Assembly: GCF_002917105.1 (NCBI RefSeq)
Contig: NZ_PQFZ01000005.1
Coordinates: forward strand, 177,834-241,833
Source of the DNA: Allobosea psychrotolerans
GTDB lineage: Bacteria > Pseudomonadota > Alphaproteobacteria > Rhizobiales > Beijerinckiaceae
Direction: 5' to 3'
Length of the DNA: 64,000 nucleotides
Shown here: positions 26,466 to 35,351 of the stretch, piece after piece
How positions within the stretch are numbered: position 1 is the stretch's first letter
How the letters are laid out: each line of letters opens with the position of its first letter
The notes under the pieces: model-generated
Database searches by the model: none
What the model saw: the letters and a program-made list of their open reading frames with translations, nothing else
Told to the model about the DNA's origin: nothing
Position numbers and translations under genes: made by a program

Positions 26466-27230
26466 ATGACGCTTCCGGCGCGGTTTCGTGGTTCGCATCG
26501 AGACTGCCAGACGGATCTCGACAGGCTCGGGCCGCTGTACCGGCAACTCGGGCAGGCCCTTGCCGGGATCGAACGCGAACGTACCGGGCTATCGGGCCGG
26601 CTCGATGAGGCCCGCACCCGCGCGGCAGCGTTGATGGGCAATGAGGACGGAATCTATTTTGACCGTGAACCGGCCGACGAGGCCAGGCTGGTCGAGGCAG
26701 AGGCGCAGATGATGGCGGCGTTCCGCCGGCTCGAAGAATTGCAGGCGCAAAGCGCGATGCTCACCGCCTGGCGCGCCGAGATCGAGGATTCGGGCGTTGG
26801 CGGCGCGTTGCGCCAGTGGGCGGGTTCGGGCGGATTGTCGACGTGGTTTCTGCGCATGGTGCGGGCGCGGATGGCGGCGATCAGGCGTCTCGCCCGCTTC
26901 TCCGGCTGGATGCTCCTGATCGTCATCGTCTACGCGACGGTGTCTGGCATCGAGCAGCGGCCATCGGTGTCGTGGCTGATGCCCGATGTCGAGCGCAGCC
27001 TTGCCTTCCTGTCCGCTGCGGCGGCGTTCGCGCTCGGCTATCCTCGGCAGCGGATTGCGATCTTCGCCATCGGCCTTGCCGCGGTCGTCACGCTGGAGTT
27101 CGCCCAGGCCTGGGTACCGACACGCCACGGCACCTTGCACGACGTCTTGGTCAAGGCCGTTGGACTTGGCCTCGGCCTGCTGCTCGTCTCTGGCTTGGAG
27201 CGGCTCAAACCATCTGTGAGGGCCTTGTGA
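26466..27230 (+). CDS. coiled-coil + VanZ-like membrane protein
   Basis: A 254-residue protein with two parts. Residues ~1-120 are helical and charged (LDRLGPLYRQLGQALAGIERERTGLSGRLDEARTRAAALM), a predicted coiled coil. Residues ~140-250 form a 3-4 helix membrane domain of the VanZ type (ARFSGWMLLIVIVYATVS...; LEFAQAWVPTRHGTLHDVLVKAVG is the conserved VanZ loop). The start ATG 26466 follows GGAG at 26453-26456. It overlaps the GDP-mannose gene by GTGA, so the two are coupled. The VanZ role is unknown outside teicoplanin resistance. Confidence 0.75.
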   Translation: MTLPARFRGSHRDCQTDLDRLGPLYRQLGQALAGIERERTGLSGRLDEARTRAAALMGNEDGIYFDREPADEARLVEAEAQMMAAFRRLEELQAQSAMLTAWRAEIEDSGVGGALRQWAGSGGLSTWFLRMVRARMAAIRRLARFSGWMLLIVIVYATVSGIEQRPSVSWLMPDVERSLAFLSAAAAFALGYPRQRIAIFAIGLAAVVTLEFAQAWVPTRHGTLHDVLVKAVGLGLGLLLVSGLERLKPSVRAL

Positions 27231-28696
27231 AGCTCGCCCCCCCTACGCAGGCGTCGATAGTCCCCGCCGCGCCCTCCACCGTCGTGAATATCGCCGACAC
27301 GATTGTACCCATCGTGCTCTGCGGCGGAGCAGGATCACGCCTTTGGCCCGCCTCGCGGGAAGCTTTTCCGAAACAGTTCATCTCGCTGCTTGGCGAGGAA
27401 TCGCTGTTCCAGCAGACGCTCGGCCGAATCCGGCATCCGCTGTTTCGCGCCCCGGTGATCGTCACCCATGATGATTTCCGCTTCCTCGTACTGAGCCAGA
27501 TGAAGCAGGTCGGGATGGCCGGCGAGATCCTGCTCGAGCCGGCACGCCGCGACTCCGGGCCCGCGATCGCCGCAGCCGTGAGTTTCGTCCAGAAGCGCGA
27601 TCCACACGCGCTCTTGCTCGTGCTCGCTTCCGACCATTTGATCGGTGACCTCACAGCGTTCCGTGCCGCAGTCGAGACTGCCGCAGCAGCTGCCACCCAG
27701 GGCCGGATCGTGACGTTCGGCATCGTCCCCGACAAGCCCGCTACGGGCTATGGCTACATCCGGCCGGAACCGGGCAGCGAAGGCGCGCGCAAGGTGATGA
27801 GCTTCGTCGAAAAGCCCGATGCAGCAACGGCGGCGCGCTATCTCGACGAAGGCTATCTCTGGAACAGCGGGATGTTCGTGTTCCGCGCCGACAGCTTCAT
27901 GACCGCACTCGCCAAGCACGAGCCGGCCATGGCGAGTGCGGCGATAGCAGCGGTGGCGGAAGCGCGCGAGGATATCGGCTTCCATCGCCTCGACGCAGAG
28001 CGTTTCGGCGCCGCGCCGCGCCAGTCGATCGACTACGCCGTGATGGAGCGGACCGAGCTGGCAAGTGTCGTACCCGCCTCTTTCGGCTGGTCGGATGTCG
28101 GCAGCTGGTCGAGCGTCTGGGAGGCTTCGGCGCGAGACGAGACCGGCAATGCCGGCGGTGAGAATGTCGAATTCGTCGACAGCCGCAATTGCTATGTCCA
28201 GAGCAGCGGCCCGCTCACCGTGCTGGTCGGCATCGAGGACGCCGTTGTCATCGTCGAGAATGATGCGGTGATGGTGACGAAGCGCGATCGCGCCGAAGAG
28301 GTCAAGAGCGCCTTCGAGCGGCTCAAGGCCGGCGGGCATCCGGCGGTCGTCAGCTCCCGCCGGGTCTATCGGCCATGGGGCTATTATCAGACGCTCGATC
28401 TCGGCGCTCGTTTCCAGGTCAAGCGCATCGTCGTCGATCCCGGCCAGAAGCTGTCCCTGCAAAGCCATCACCATCGTGCGGAGCATTGGGTCGTGGTCCG
28501 CGGCATCGCGGAGGTGACGCGCGACGACGAGACCATCCTCGTGCACGAGAACGAGTCGATCTATCTGCCGATCGGCTGCGTCCACCGGATGGCCAATCCT
28601 GGCAAGATCCTGCTCGAGATCATCGAGGTGCAGTCCGGCTCTTATCTCGGCGAGGACGACATCGTTCGCTACGAGGACATCTATCGCCGGGTGTGA
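27227..28696 (+). CDS. manC: mannose-1-phosphate guanylyltransferase / mannose-6-phosphate isomerase
   Basis: A 489-residue type II bifunctional enzyme. The N-terminal pyrophosphorylase has VPIVLCGGAGSRLWPASREAFPKQF and the FVEKP sugar-phosphate loop (MSFVEKPD). The C-terminal cupin isomerase has RPWGYYQTLD, QSHHHRAEHWVVVRG and the metal-binding His/Glu set. It makes GDP-mannose, the donor for mannosyl or fucosyl units of the polymer. GTG 27227 overlaps the VanZ-like stop. A longer in-frame reading from 26816 lies within that gene and is rejected. Confidence 0.95.
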   Translation: MKLAPPTQASIVPAAPSTVVNIADTIVPIVLCGGAGSRLWPASREAFPKQFISLLGEESLFQQTLGRIRHPLFRAPVIVTHDDFRFLVLSQMKQVGMAGEILLEPARRDSGPAIAAAVSFVQKRDPHALLLVLASDHLIGDLTAFRAAVETAAAAATQGRIVTFGIVPDKPATGYGYIRPEPGSEGARKVMSFVEKPDAATAARYLDEGYLWNSGMFVFRADSFMTALAKHEPAMASAAIAAVAEAREDIGFHRLDAERFGAAPRQSIDYAVMERTELASVVPASFGWSDVGSWSSVWEASARDETGNAGGENVEFVDSRNCYVQSSGPLTVLVGIEDAVVIVENDAVMVTKRDRAEEVKSAFERLKAGGHPAVVSSRRVYRPWGYYQTLDLGARFQVKRIVVDPGQKLSLQSHHHRAEHWVVVRGIAEVTRDDETILVHENESIYLPIGCVHRMANPGKILLEIIEVQSGSYLGEDDIVRYEDIYRRV

Positions 28697-28714
28697 GCAG
28701 CAGCCGCCATCGCG

Positions 28715-29887
28715 TCAGGATGCTCCGGCGAGTTCGGCGTTCACCGTGTCGAGCGACTGGCGCTCGACGCGCCCGTCGGCCGCGAGCAGGGCTCGTGCAT
28801 GCGCATGCACGACCTTGTCGAGGCTGAAGCGATCGATGTAGTCGGCCCGATACTGCGCATGGCGGCGCTCGGACTCGGCATGGTCGCGGTAGTAAACCAT
28901 CGCGGCGACGAAGCCTGCCATATCCCCCAGCGCGACGAGACGGCCGAGCCGCTCATCGATAATGATGTCGCTTGGTCCAAATTCGCAGTCGAAGGCGATC
29001 ACGGGCAGCCCGAACCGCAGCGCCTCGCAAATGGCGAGCGACCAGCCTTCCCAGCGTGCGCCCGAGAGATAGATGTCGCTGCGCGAGAGCGGGATCGCCG
29101 GGCTTTCGGGGTGATGTTCGATCGTCACTTTACCGGCGAGTCCGAGCTCGTCGATCAAGGCACGGATCGCCGGCTCCTCTTCGCCATAGCCGACGAGGAC
29201 CAGCTCGGCGCCCTCGCGTTTCTCGCAGAAGGCGGCGAAGACGCGCAGCAGGATGTCATAGCCCTTCTGGTAGGCGAAGCGGCCGACCGTGACGAAGCGG
29301 ACCGGACTGCCCGGGGCTCGTGCCGGCACCGGCATGTCGAACGAGCGCACCGGATTGGGCACCCAGACATGTTCGATGCGACTCGGATAATCGGCCCGGA
29401 AGGCTTCGAGCTGGCGTGGCGACGTGCCGAAGATGCGCGCGAGCCGCGGCAGCACCAGGAATCGCATCGCCTCGAACAGCAGGCTCGCCTTGAGCGAGCG
29501 ACGCTCGAGCCTGGGGTTTCCGTGAAGATAGAGGATGAAGCGGCGCCGGATGCCGAGGCAGCAGAGCCAGAACACCGCCGTCGGCTCGACCTGCGGCACG
29601 ATCACGAGGTCGAATTGCCCATTGGCGATCGTTCGCCGGACCCGACGCAGCAGATCGAGCCGTCCCTCGGCGAAGCTCAGAATGACGGCGTATGGCCGCG
29701 GCTGGCCGATGATCTGCTCGAAGGGCGAGGTGTAGAGGACGGAGACCTCGAGATCCTGCTCATAATTGGTGGCCAATGCCGAGCAAATCGAGTCGGTGAC
29801 GCGCTCAATGCCCGCGAACGACCGGGTCGGCGGCACGATGTAGAGAAGCCTGGTCTTCCTGCCCGACATCGCGCTCCCGATCGCCAT
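28715..29887 (-). CDS. glycosyltransferase family 4
   Basis: A 390-residue GT-B enzyme. The N-terminal lobe starts TRLLYIVPPTRSFAGIERVTDSICSAL, with FILYLHGNPRLE. The C-terminal lobe has VRFVTVGRFAYQKGYDILLRVFAAF and the donor motif GARWEGWSLAICEALRFGLPVIAF (EX7E-type). It faces the ManC gene tail-to-tail. The sugar and linkage are unknown. Confidence 0.9.
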   Translation of the reverse strand: MAIGSAMSGRKTRLLYIVPPTRSFAGIERVTDSICSALATNYEQDLEVSVLYTSPFEQIIGQPRPYAVILSFAEGRLDLLRRVRRTIANGQFDLVIVPQVEPTAVFWLCCLGIRRRFILYLHGNPRLERRSLKASLLFEAMRFLVLPRLARIFGTSPRQLEAFRADYPSRIEHVWVPNPVRSFDMPVPARAPGSPVRFVTVGRFAYQKGYDILLRVFAAFCEKREGAELVLVGYGEEEPAIRALIDELGLAGKVTIEHHPESPAIPLSRSDIYLSGARWEGWSLAICEALRFGLPVIAFDCEFGPSDIIIDERLGRLVALGDMAGFVAAMVYYRDHAESERRHAQYRADYIDRFSLDKVVHAHARALLAADGRVERQSLDTVNAELAGAS

Positions 29888-30024
29888 CGTCCCAAGCCGC
29901 CGGCTGGTCGGCTCTGCGGTACAGCTCTTGCAATGTCCGCGCCAAGGAATGCCTGGCGTCCGGCAGTGCGCACCATGCCACGACTGCGCACGGCGCCGGG
30001 ATCGAAGCTTTAGCGGAGCGGCGC

Positions 30025-31044
30025 ATGACCGGCCCGACGTTCAAGATCGCGGTGATCATCAACTGCTACAACTACGCCGAATATGTCGAGCGCGCGATCC
30101 ACAGCGTCCTTGCGCAGAACCGCAGCGATTGCGAACTCGTCGTCATAGATGACGGCTCGACGGACGCCTCGTGGGAGGTGATCAGCCGGACGGGGGTCAC
30201 CGCCTACCGGATCGAGAATGGCGGCCAGCGCCGGGCCTGCGCCTTTGGCCTCGACCAGACGACGGCGCCGTTCGTGTTGTTCCTCGATGCCGATGACGAG
30301 CTCGTTCCCGGCGCGCTCGATACGATCATCCCACATCTGCAACCGTCGATCGCAAAGGTGCAATTCTGCCTGAGCCGCGTCGACGGCGGCAGCACCTCCC
30401 TGGGCTCGGCGGTTCCTGAACCCGAGCTGATCCGCGAGCCCGGCAACCTTCGGGAGCGTGTTCGCAGGACAGGCGTCTATGTCAGCCCGCCGACCTCCGG
30501 GAACGTGTTCAGGCGCGATCTCTGCGAATTGCTGCGCGAAGCCGAATATGACGATGCGGTCGACGGGATCATCATTCTCGCCGCCCCCTTCTTCGGTGAG
30601 ATCGTATCCCTCCCGGTGGAGCTCGGGCTTTACCGTGTCCACGCCCGCAACATGTCGGGCGTGGGGCGCACGATCGACACTGGCAAGATCGAACAGCACA
30701 TGAAGCGCTTCGAGCACCTGATCGACCACCTCAACTTGATCATGCCCAAGGATTCGAAATCGCGGCAACTCGATGTCAAGCGAACGTTCTTTTATCTGGA
30801 GAAGAAGCTGATCCTTGCCTCGATCAACGGAGACGCCAATCGTTATTTTCAACTTCCCCGTTTGATCGGGGTCGTCGCTCAAGAGTACTTCTCACTGCCC
30901 AAAAAACTCGTGCTCTCGCTGTTTCATATCCTCGTCGCCCTTCTGCCCGTCAGCATGTCGCGCCATCTCATCGAAATCCGCTTCCGCCCCGAGCAACGGT
31001 CAGTTGGCGCGCTCGCGAAGACGCTGATCGGCAATGGCAATTGA
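30025..31044 (+). CDS. glycosyltransferase family 2
   Basis: A 339-residue GT-A enzyme starting FKIAVIINCYNYAEYVERAIHSVLAQN, with the nucleotide-binding VVIDDGSTDASWEV and the metal site VLFLDADDEL. The C-terminal ~90 residues are a basic/hydrophobic tail that may contact the membrane. It is divergent from the GT4 gene at 28715 across 137 bases, so the two may share a control region. Confidence 0.9.
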   Translation: MTGPTFKIAVIINCYNYAEYVERAIHSVLAQNRSDCELVVIDDGSTDASWEVISRTGVTAYRIENGGQRRACAFGLDQTTAPFVLFLDADDELVPGALDTIIPHLQPSIAKVQFCLSRVDGGSTSLGSAVPEPELIREPGNLRERVRRTGVYVSPPTSGNVFRRDLCELLREAEYDDAVDGIIILAAPFFGEIVSLPVELGLYRVHARNMSGVGRTIDTGKIEQHMKRFEHLIDHLNLIMPKDSKSRQLDVKRTFFYLEKKLILASINGDANRYFQLPRLIGVVAQEYFSLPKKLVLSLFHILVALLPVSMSRHLIEIRFRPEQRSVGALAKTLIGNGN

Positions 31045-31214
31045 GTTCAGCTCTGCGCCTGGACGCTCGTCATTCTCCAGCAAGCAGACATTGCGCGAAG
31101 GGCCGCCAATCATTTGGGCGGCCAGGTGGAAACGAGACCGGTCAGTCCAGAATTCGCGCCCGACCGCGACCATTCGCGGTTGCCACGGCGGCGGCACAGC
31201 AATCATAAGGAGCG

Positions 31215-33065
31215 ATGTTCAGCTTCTTCGATTCACTTGTTGATTCGACAGCATCGCCTCCGGGAGAGCCTCCCAACGGACTACGAACATTCTATTGGCA
31301 TTTCATCCGTCAGGCGAAGGGCCTGTTCGCGGCGCTGTTCATGCTCGGCTTTGCCCTTGCCGTCGTTGACGCCGTGGTGCCTTATCTGATCGGGCGCCTC
31401 GTCTCGATCCTGTCGTCGGTCCCGCGCGAGCGCGTTTTCGACGCGGCCGGCCATCTGCTTGTGATCATGGCGGCGATCGTGCTCCTGTTGCGGCCGCTGG
31501 GCACGATCCTGTTTCGCCTGCTCGTGAACCACTCGATCGCCGTCTCTTTCACGACGCTGATCAACTGGCAGAATTACTGGCACGTCGTCCGCCAGCCGCT
31601 CGCCTTCTTTCATGACGACTTCGCCGGGCGCTTGGCCAACCGGGTCATGCAGACGGGCCGGCCGCTGCGGGATACGATCGTCTCCTTCGTTCGCGCGGTC
31701 TGGCAGATCCTCATTTTCGGCGCGACCGCGATCGGTCTTCTCGGCACGCAGGACATTCGCCTGGCCGCGCCGATGATGGCCTGGTTTCTGTTCTACGGCG
31801 CGCTCCTCGCCTACACGCTGCCGAAGGTGCAGCTCCGCTCGCGCGAGACCTCGGAGACGCGCTCGGCCATCTCCGGCAAGATCGTCGACACCTTCACCAA
31901 CATGATGACTGTCAAGCTGTTCGGGCGCCGCAGCGATGACGACGCCTATATGCGCGACGGCTTCCAGCGCTTCCAGGCCGCTTTCGCCCGCCAGCAGCGG
32001 CTCAACACCGTCTATGTCTTCTGCCTGGTCTGCCTCAACGCGGTCCTGCTGGCGACGACGGGCGGTATCGGCGTCTGGCTGTTCTCGCAGGGACGCGTCG
32101 ATGCCGGCACGCTGACGACCGCCATGCTCCTGACAACCCAGATCATCGCTATGTCAAATTGGGTGGCGTTCGAAATCGCAGGCATTTTCGAGAATATCGG
32201 CGTCGTGCAGGAAGGCATGAAGACGATCGCGCAGCCGCTGAGCCAGCTCGACCGGCCTGACGCGCTCCCGCTTGCGGCGCCCCATGGCGAGATCCGGTTC
32301 GAGGAGCTGCATTTTCACTACGCCCAGCCGCACCGCGTGGTGGACGGGCTGTCCTTGACCGTCGGCGCCGGTGAAAAGATCGGTCTGGTCGGGCGCTCGG
32401 GCGCGGGCAAGTCCACGCTCGTCAATCTGCTGCTGCGCTTCTACGAACCGCAATCGGGCCGCATCCTGATCGACGGCCAGGACATCGCCGGCGTCACCGA
32501 GGAATCGCTGCGCGCCCGGATCGCGTTGGTGGCCCAGGATTCATCACTCCTGCACCGCTCCATCGCCGAGAACATCCTCTACGCCCGCCACGACGCCGAT
32601 GAGCAGATGATGCGTGACGCGGCCCGCAAGGCGCAAGCCGACAGCTTCATCGACAGGCTGGTGGACAGCAAGGGGCGCCACGGTTTCGAAGCCTTCGTCG
32701 GCGAGCGCGGCGTCAAGCTCTCCGGCGGACAGCGCCAGCGCATCGCCATTGCGCGGGTGATCCTGAAGGACGCCCCGATTCTCCTGCTCGACGAGGCGAC
32801 GTCCTCCCTCGACTCGCAGGTCGAGGCCGCAATCCAGGATGCGCTCTCGGACCTCATGCGCGGGAAGACCGTCATCGCCATCGCGCATCGCCTCTCCACG
32901 CTGCAACTCATGGACCGGCTTGTGGTGATGGATGGCGGGCGCATCGTCGACCAAGGCTCCCATGCGGAGTTGCTCGATCGCGGCGGGCTCTACGCCGAGC
33001 TGTGGGCCCACCAATCCGGAGGCTTCATCGTGCCACAACGTCCGCAGGGTTCCCGGAAGCGGTAA
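31215..33065 (+). CDS. MsbA-like ABC exporter (fused permease-ATPase)
   Basis: A 616-residue half-transporter. Six membrane helices lie in residues ~35-330 and the ATPase in ~350-600: Walker A GLVGRSGAGKSTL, Q-loop VAQDSS, signature KLSGGQRQRIAIA, Walker B PILLLDEATSSLD, and H-loop AIAHRLS. Probably exports lipid-linked or glycan material. The last residues (RPQGSRKR) and the stop are encoded by a dispersed repeat that starts at 33034, so the native C-terminus may have been altered by repeat insertion. Confidence 0.92.
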   Translation: MFSFFDSLVDSTASPPGEPPNGLRTFYWHFIRQAKGLFAALFMLGFALAVVDAVVPYLIGRLVSILSSVPRERVFDAAGHLLVIMAAIVLLLRPLGTILFRLLVNHSIAVSFTTLINWQNYWHVVRQPLAFFHDDFAGRLANRVMQTGRPLRDTIVSFVRAVWQILIFGATAIGLLGTQDIRLAAPMMAWFLFYGALLAYTLPKVQLRSRETSETRSAISGKIVDTFTNMMTVKLFGRRSDDDAYMRDGFQRFQAAFARQQRLNTVYVFCLVCLNAVLLATTGGIGVWLFSQGRVDAGTLTTAMLLTTQIIAMSNWVAFEIAGIFENIGVVQEGMKTIAQPLSQLDRPDALPLAAPHGEIRFEELHFHYAQPHRVVDGLSLTVGAGEKIGLVGRSGAGKSTLVNLLLRFYEPQSGRILIDGQDIAGVTEESLRARIALVAQDSSLLHRSIAENILYARHDADEQMMRDAARKAQADSFIDRLVDSKGRHGFEAFVGERGVKLSGGQRQRIAIARVILKDAPILLLDEATSSLDSQVEAAIQDALSDLMRGKTVIAIAHRLSTLQLMDRLVVMDGGRIVDQGSHAELLDRGGLYAELWAHQSGGFIVPQRPQGSRKR

Positions 33066-33141
33066 ATTCCCTGCCGGCGCAACGCCTGCCGGCTTGCAAG
33101 CGAGCCTTGTCCGGAAGCCGGTTTTCGTGGAGTCCGTAAAG
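33034..33141 (+). repeat. ~108-bp direct repeat, copy 1
   Basis: Begins CACAACGTCCGCAGGGTTCC, continues through two GCCGGC arms and ends near TTTTCGTGGAGTCC. It matches 35092-35199 in the same orientation with only scattered differences. The first 32 bases encode the end of the ABC exporter. The rest of the 33066-33439 gap shows no gene. Confidence 0.8.
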
Positions 33142-33439
33142 GGCCAACCTTGGCCTCGACGCCGCCTCCGCCTGCCGATCGTCCCGCTCGATCGATGACT
33201 TTCCCGATGCCGGCAAGCGCCATGGACGGACACTGGAAGATCACCCGAAACCGGACGTTGCCAAGGGGCTCTCCTGACTTCGGCTCCCGCCCCGATCCAG
33301 TCAGAGGTGCATCGCTCGACATCACCGGTCACGATCGTTGCATGTGAAGCCTGAACGGTTGCAACTATAACAGTCTGCGAACCTTCGCGCTGGCTGCTTC
33401 GCAGCAGCTCAACAACGGACAGAGGTCTCGCGGAGCAGG

Positions 33440-34825
33440 ATGAAGACCCTCATCGATTCCACCAATGCGCTGATCGGCGGAATGGCGGCGATACGCCGGC
33501 AATTCGGCGTGCCCGCGCAGTTTCCGCCCGCGGTCCTTGCGGCTGCGGAAACGGCTGCCCATCGCGCGCCGAGCGCGCATGTCGATCGCACGGACCAACC
33601 TTTCGTCACGCTCGACCCCGCGACCTCGACCGATCTCGACCAGGCCTTCACGATCGAGCGCAGCGGCAGCGACCTGCTGCTGCATTACGCCATCGCCGAT
33701 GTCGCCTGGTTCGTCGACGATGGCGACGTGGTCGACCGGGAAGCCTGGCAGCGCGGCACGACGCTCTATCTGCCGGACGGCAAGGCCGGGCTGTATCCGC
33801 CGGTTCTCGCCGAGGGCGCAGCGAGCCTCCTGCCCGCTGTCCTGCGGCCGGCGGTGATCTTCACCACCCGGGTCGACACCGCTGGCAATGCCCATCTCGA
33901 CGGCGCCGAACGGGCCGTCATCCGCAGCATCGCCAAGCTCGCCTATGACGGGGTCAAGGCGGCCGATCTGCCTGTCGATTTCGATGAGTTCGCCCGCCGT
34001 ATCGAGGCTGCCGAGAGCCGGCGCGGCGCAGCGCGCGTGGACCCGCCGGAACAGGAGGTCGACGCTCTCGGCGACGGCCGCTACCAATTGGTCTTCCGCC
34101 CGCGCCTGCGCGCCGAGGATCAGAACGCCGCCCTGTCTCTGGCCAGCAATGTCGCCATCGCGGCCGCGCTGCTGGCGGCCCGGACCGGCCTGTTCCGGGT
34201 CATGCCGGAACCGGATCAAAAGGCCGTCCAGCGCCTGCGCCAGAGCGCACGTGCCCTGGGGTTGTCATGGCCGGACATGCAGTCGCTCGTCCAGTTCGAG
34301 AAGACGCTGAATCCCAACGACAGCAGCCACGCGGCCTTCATGCTGGCGGTGCGCAGGGCCAGCGGCGGTGCAGGCTATGTTCCTTATCGCGACGGCATCG
34401 TGCCCTGGCATGCGCCGATGGCGGCGACCTATGCGCACGCCTCGGCACCGCTGCGCCGCCTCGCAGATCGCTATGTGGTGCGCGCTGCGCTGGCGGTCGC
34501 GAACGGCCAGCCGGTGCCGCCGGCGGTGTCGGCCGCATTCGAGCAATTGCCCGCGGTGATGGCGCGGGCCGATGCGCGCGACGGGCAAATCGACCGAAAC
34601 GTGATCGACCTCGCCGAAGCCCTGATGCTTCAGGGCAGCGAAGGAACCACGTTCGAGGCCGTTGTGACCGATGCGGACGAGCACGGCCTGCGCATCCAGC
34701 TCTGCGAGCTGCCCGTGGTCACGCGGGTTCACGGGCAAGGCGGCAAGCCGGGCGATCGGATCCGGGTCAAGCTGACATCCGCCGATCCCCTGCAACACAC
34801 GGTCACCTTCGAGCGAGCAGGTTGA
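33440..34825 (+). CDS. RNB-domain ribonuclease (RNase II/R family, minimal form)
   Basis: A 461-residue protein that is essentially an RNB catalytic domain plus a short C-terminal OB-like part, shorter than RNase II (~640) or RNase R (~800), with no cold-shock domains. The active-site signature is TLDPATSTDLDQAF: Asp59, Asp65 and Asp67 align with E. coli RNase II Asp201/207/209, while Gln68 replaces Asp210. PYRDGIVPWHAPMAATYAHASAPLRRLADRYV is the conserved downstream RNB block. It should be a 3'-5' exoribonuclease. It is bracketed by two direct repeats. Confidence 0.85.
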   Translation: MKTLIDSTNALIGGMAAIRRQFGVPAQFPPAVLAAAETAAHRAPSAHVDRTDQPFVTLDPATSTDLDQAFTIERSGSDLLLHYAIADVAWFVDDGDVVDREAWQRGTTLYLPDGKAGLYPPVLAEGAASLLPAVLRPAVIFTTRVDTAGNAHLDGAERAVIRSIAKLAYDGVKAADLPVDFDEFARRIEAAESRRGAARVDPPEQEVDALGDGRYQLVFRPRLRAEDQNAALSLASNVAIAAALLAARTGLFRVMPEPDQKAVQRLRQSARALGLSWPDMQSLVQFEKTLNPNDSSHAAFMLAVRRASGGAGYVPYRDGIVPWHAPMAATYAHASAPLRRLADRYVVRAALAVANGQPVPPAVSAAFEQLPAVMARADARDGQIDRNVIDLAEALMLQGSEGTTFEAVVTDADEHGLRIQLCELPVVTRVHGQGGKPGDRIRVKLTSADPLQHTVTFERAG

Positions 34826-34830
34826 GGGCG

Positions 34831-35055
34831 ATGACATTCCGAGAGCCCGTCCTGCAGCCGGTGAGGATCGCAGAGCTGCCTCGACCCAGATGACGCTCGG
34901 CGGCTTCAGGGCGGTCGAGGACAAGCGTCGGATCTGGCGCGATCGGGATGGCGGCGAGGCGCAGGGTTTCCCGGGGCGGCACACGATCCCGGTGATCAAG
35001 GGCCCAAGCATCGGCCTTACGTCCCCAGGGGGGCGACGGTCGTGGTGCTGCCAGC
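34831..35055 (+). pseudogene. frameshifted ParB-like (ParBc_2) nuclease remnant
   Basis: The start reads MTFREPVLQPVRIAELPRP, then a shift of frame gives QMTLGGFRAVEDKRRIWRD, then GRHTIPVIKGP, and a further shift gives GPKHRPYV. These pieces in order follow the family pattern LRPTQMT(L/V)G-x-REV..KR..W...GRHMIP-V-x-GPK-x-x-YVIDHHH. At least two frameshifts and loss of everything after YV mean it is dead. The recognition rests on remembered family sequences, not a search. Confidence 0.6.
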
Positions 35056-35091
35056 CTGAAGCAGGACGAAATGGGTGGGAGGGGGGCCGCT

Positions 35092-35199
35092 CACAACGCC
35101 CGCAGGGTTCCCGGAAGCGGTAAAAATCCTGGCCGGCGCAATTCCCGCCGGCTTGCAAGCGAGCCTGTCCGAAAGCCGGTTTTCGTGGAATCCACAAGA
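35092..35199 (+). repeat. ~108-bp direct repeat, copy 2
   Basis: Second copy of the element at 33034 (CACAACGCCCGCAGGGTTCC...). It follows the ParB-like remnant and lies upstream of the GST gene. The two copies bracket the RNB gene and the pseudogene. The remaining sequence to 35351 has no recognisable gene. Confidence 0.8.
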
Positions 35200-35351
35200 G
35201 GTGGGGAACTGAACGTCCCGTCAGCCGCCGCATTGGCCCGGATCGCGCCAGACGTGGACGTCAGCTTACTCGTGGCCTTCCAGACCGAACACACGACTAT
35301 CATGGCACGCCTGACACCAGGAATGTTCGGCTGCCAGCAACTGCCGCCCGA

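Noticed and set aside
26816..27226. N-terminal extension of the ManC reading
   Set aside because: It lies in another frame over the VanZ-like gene; ManC homology starts only after GTG 27227.
33034..33141. Insertion sequence at the repeat copies
   Set aside because: No transposase, terminal inverted repeats or target duplication were seen; only a short repeat is supported.
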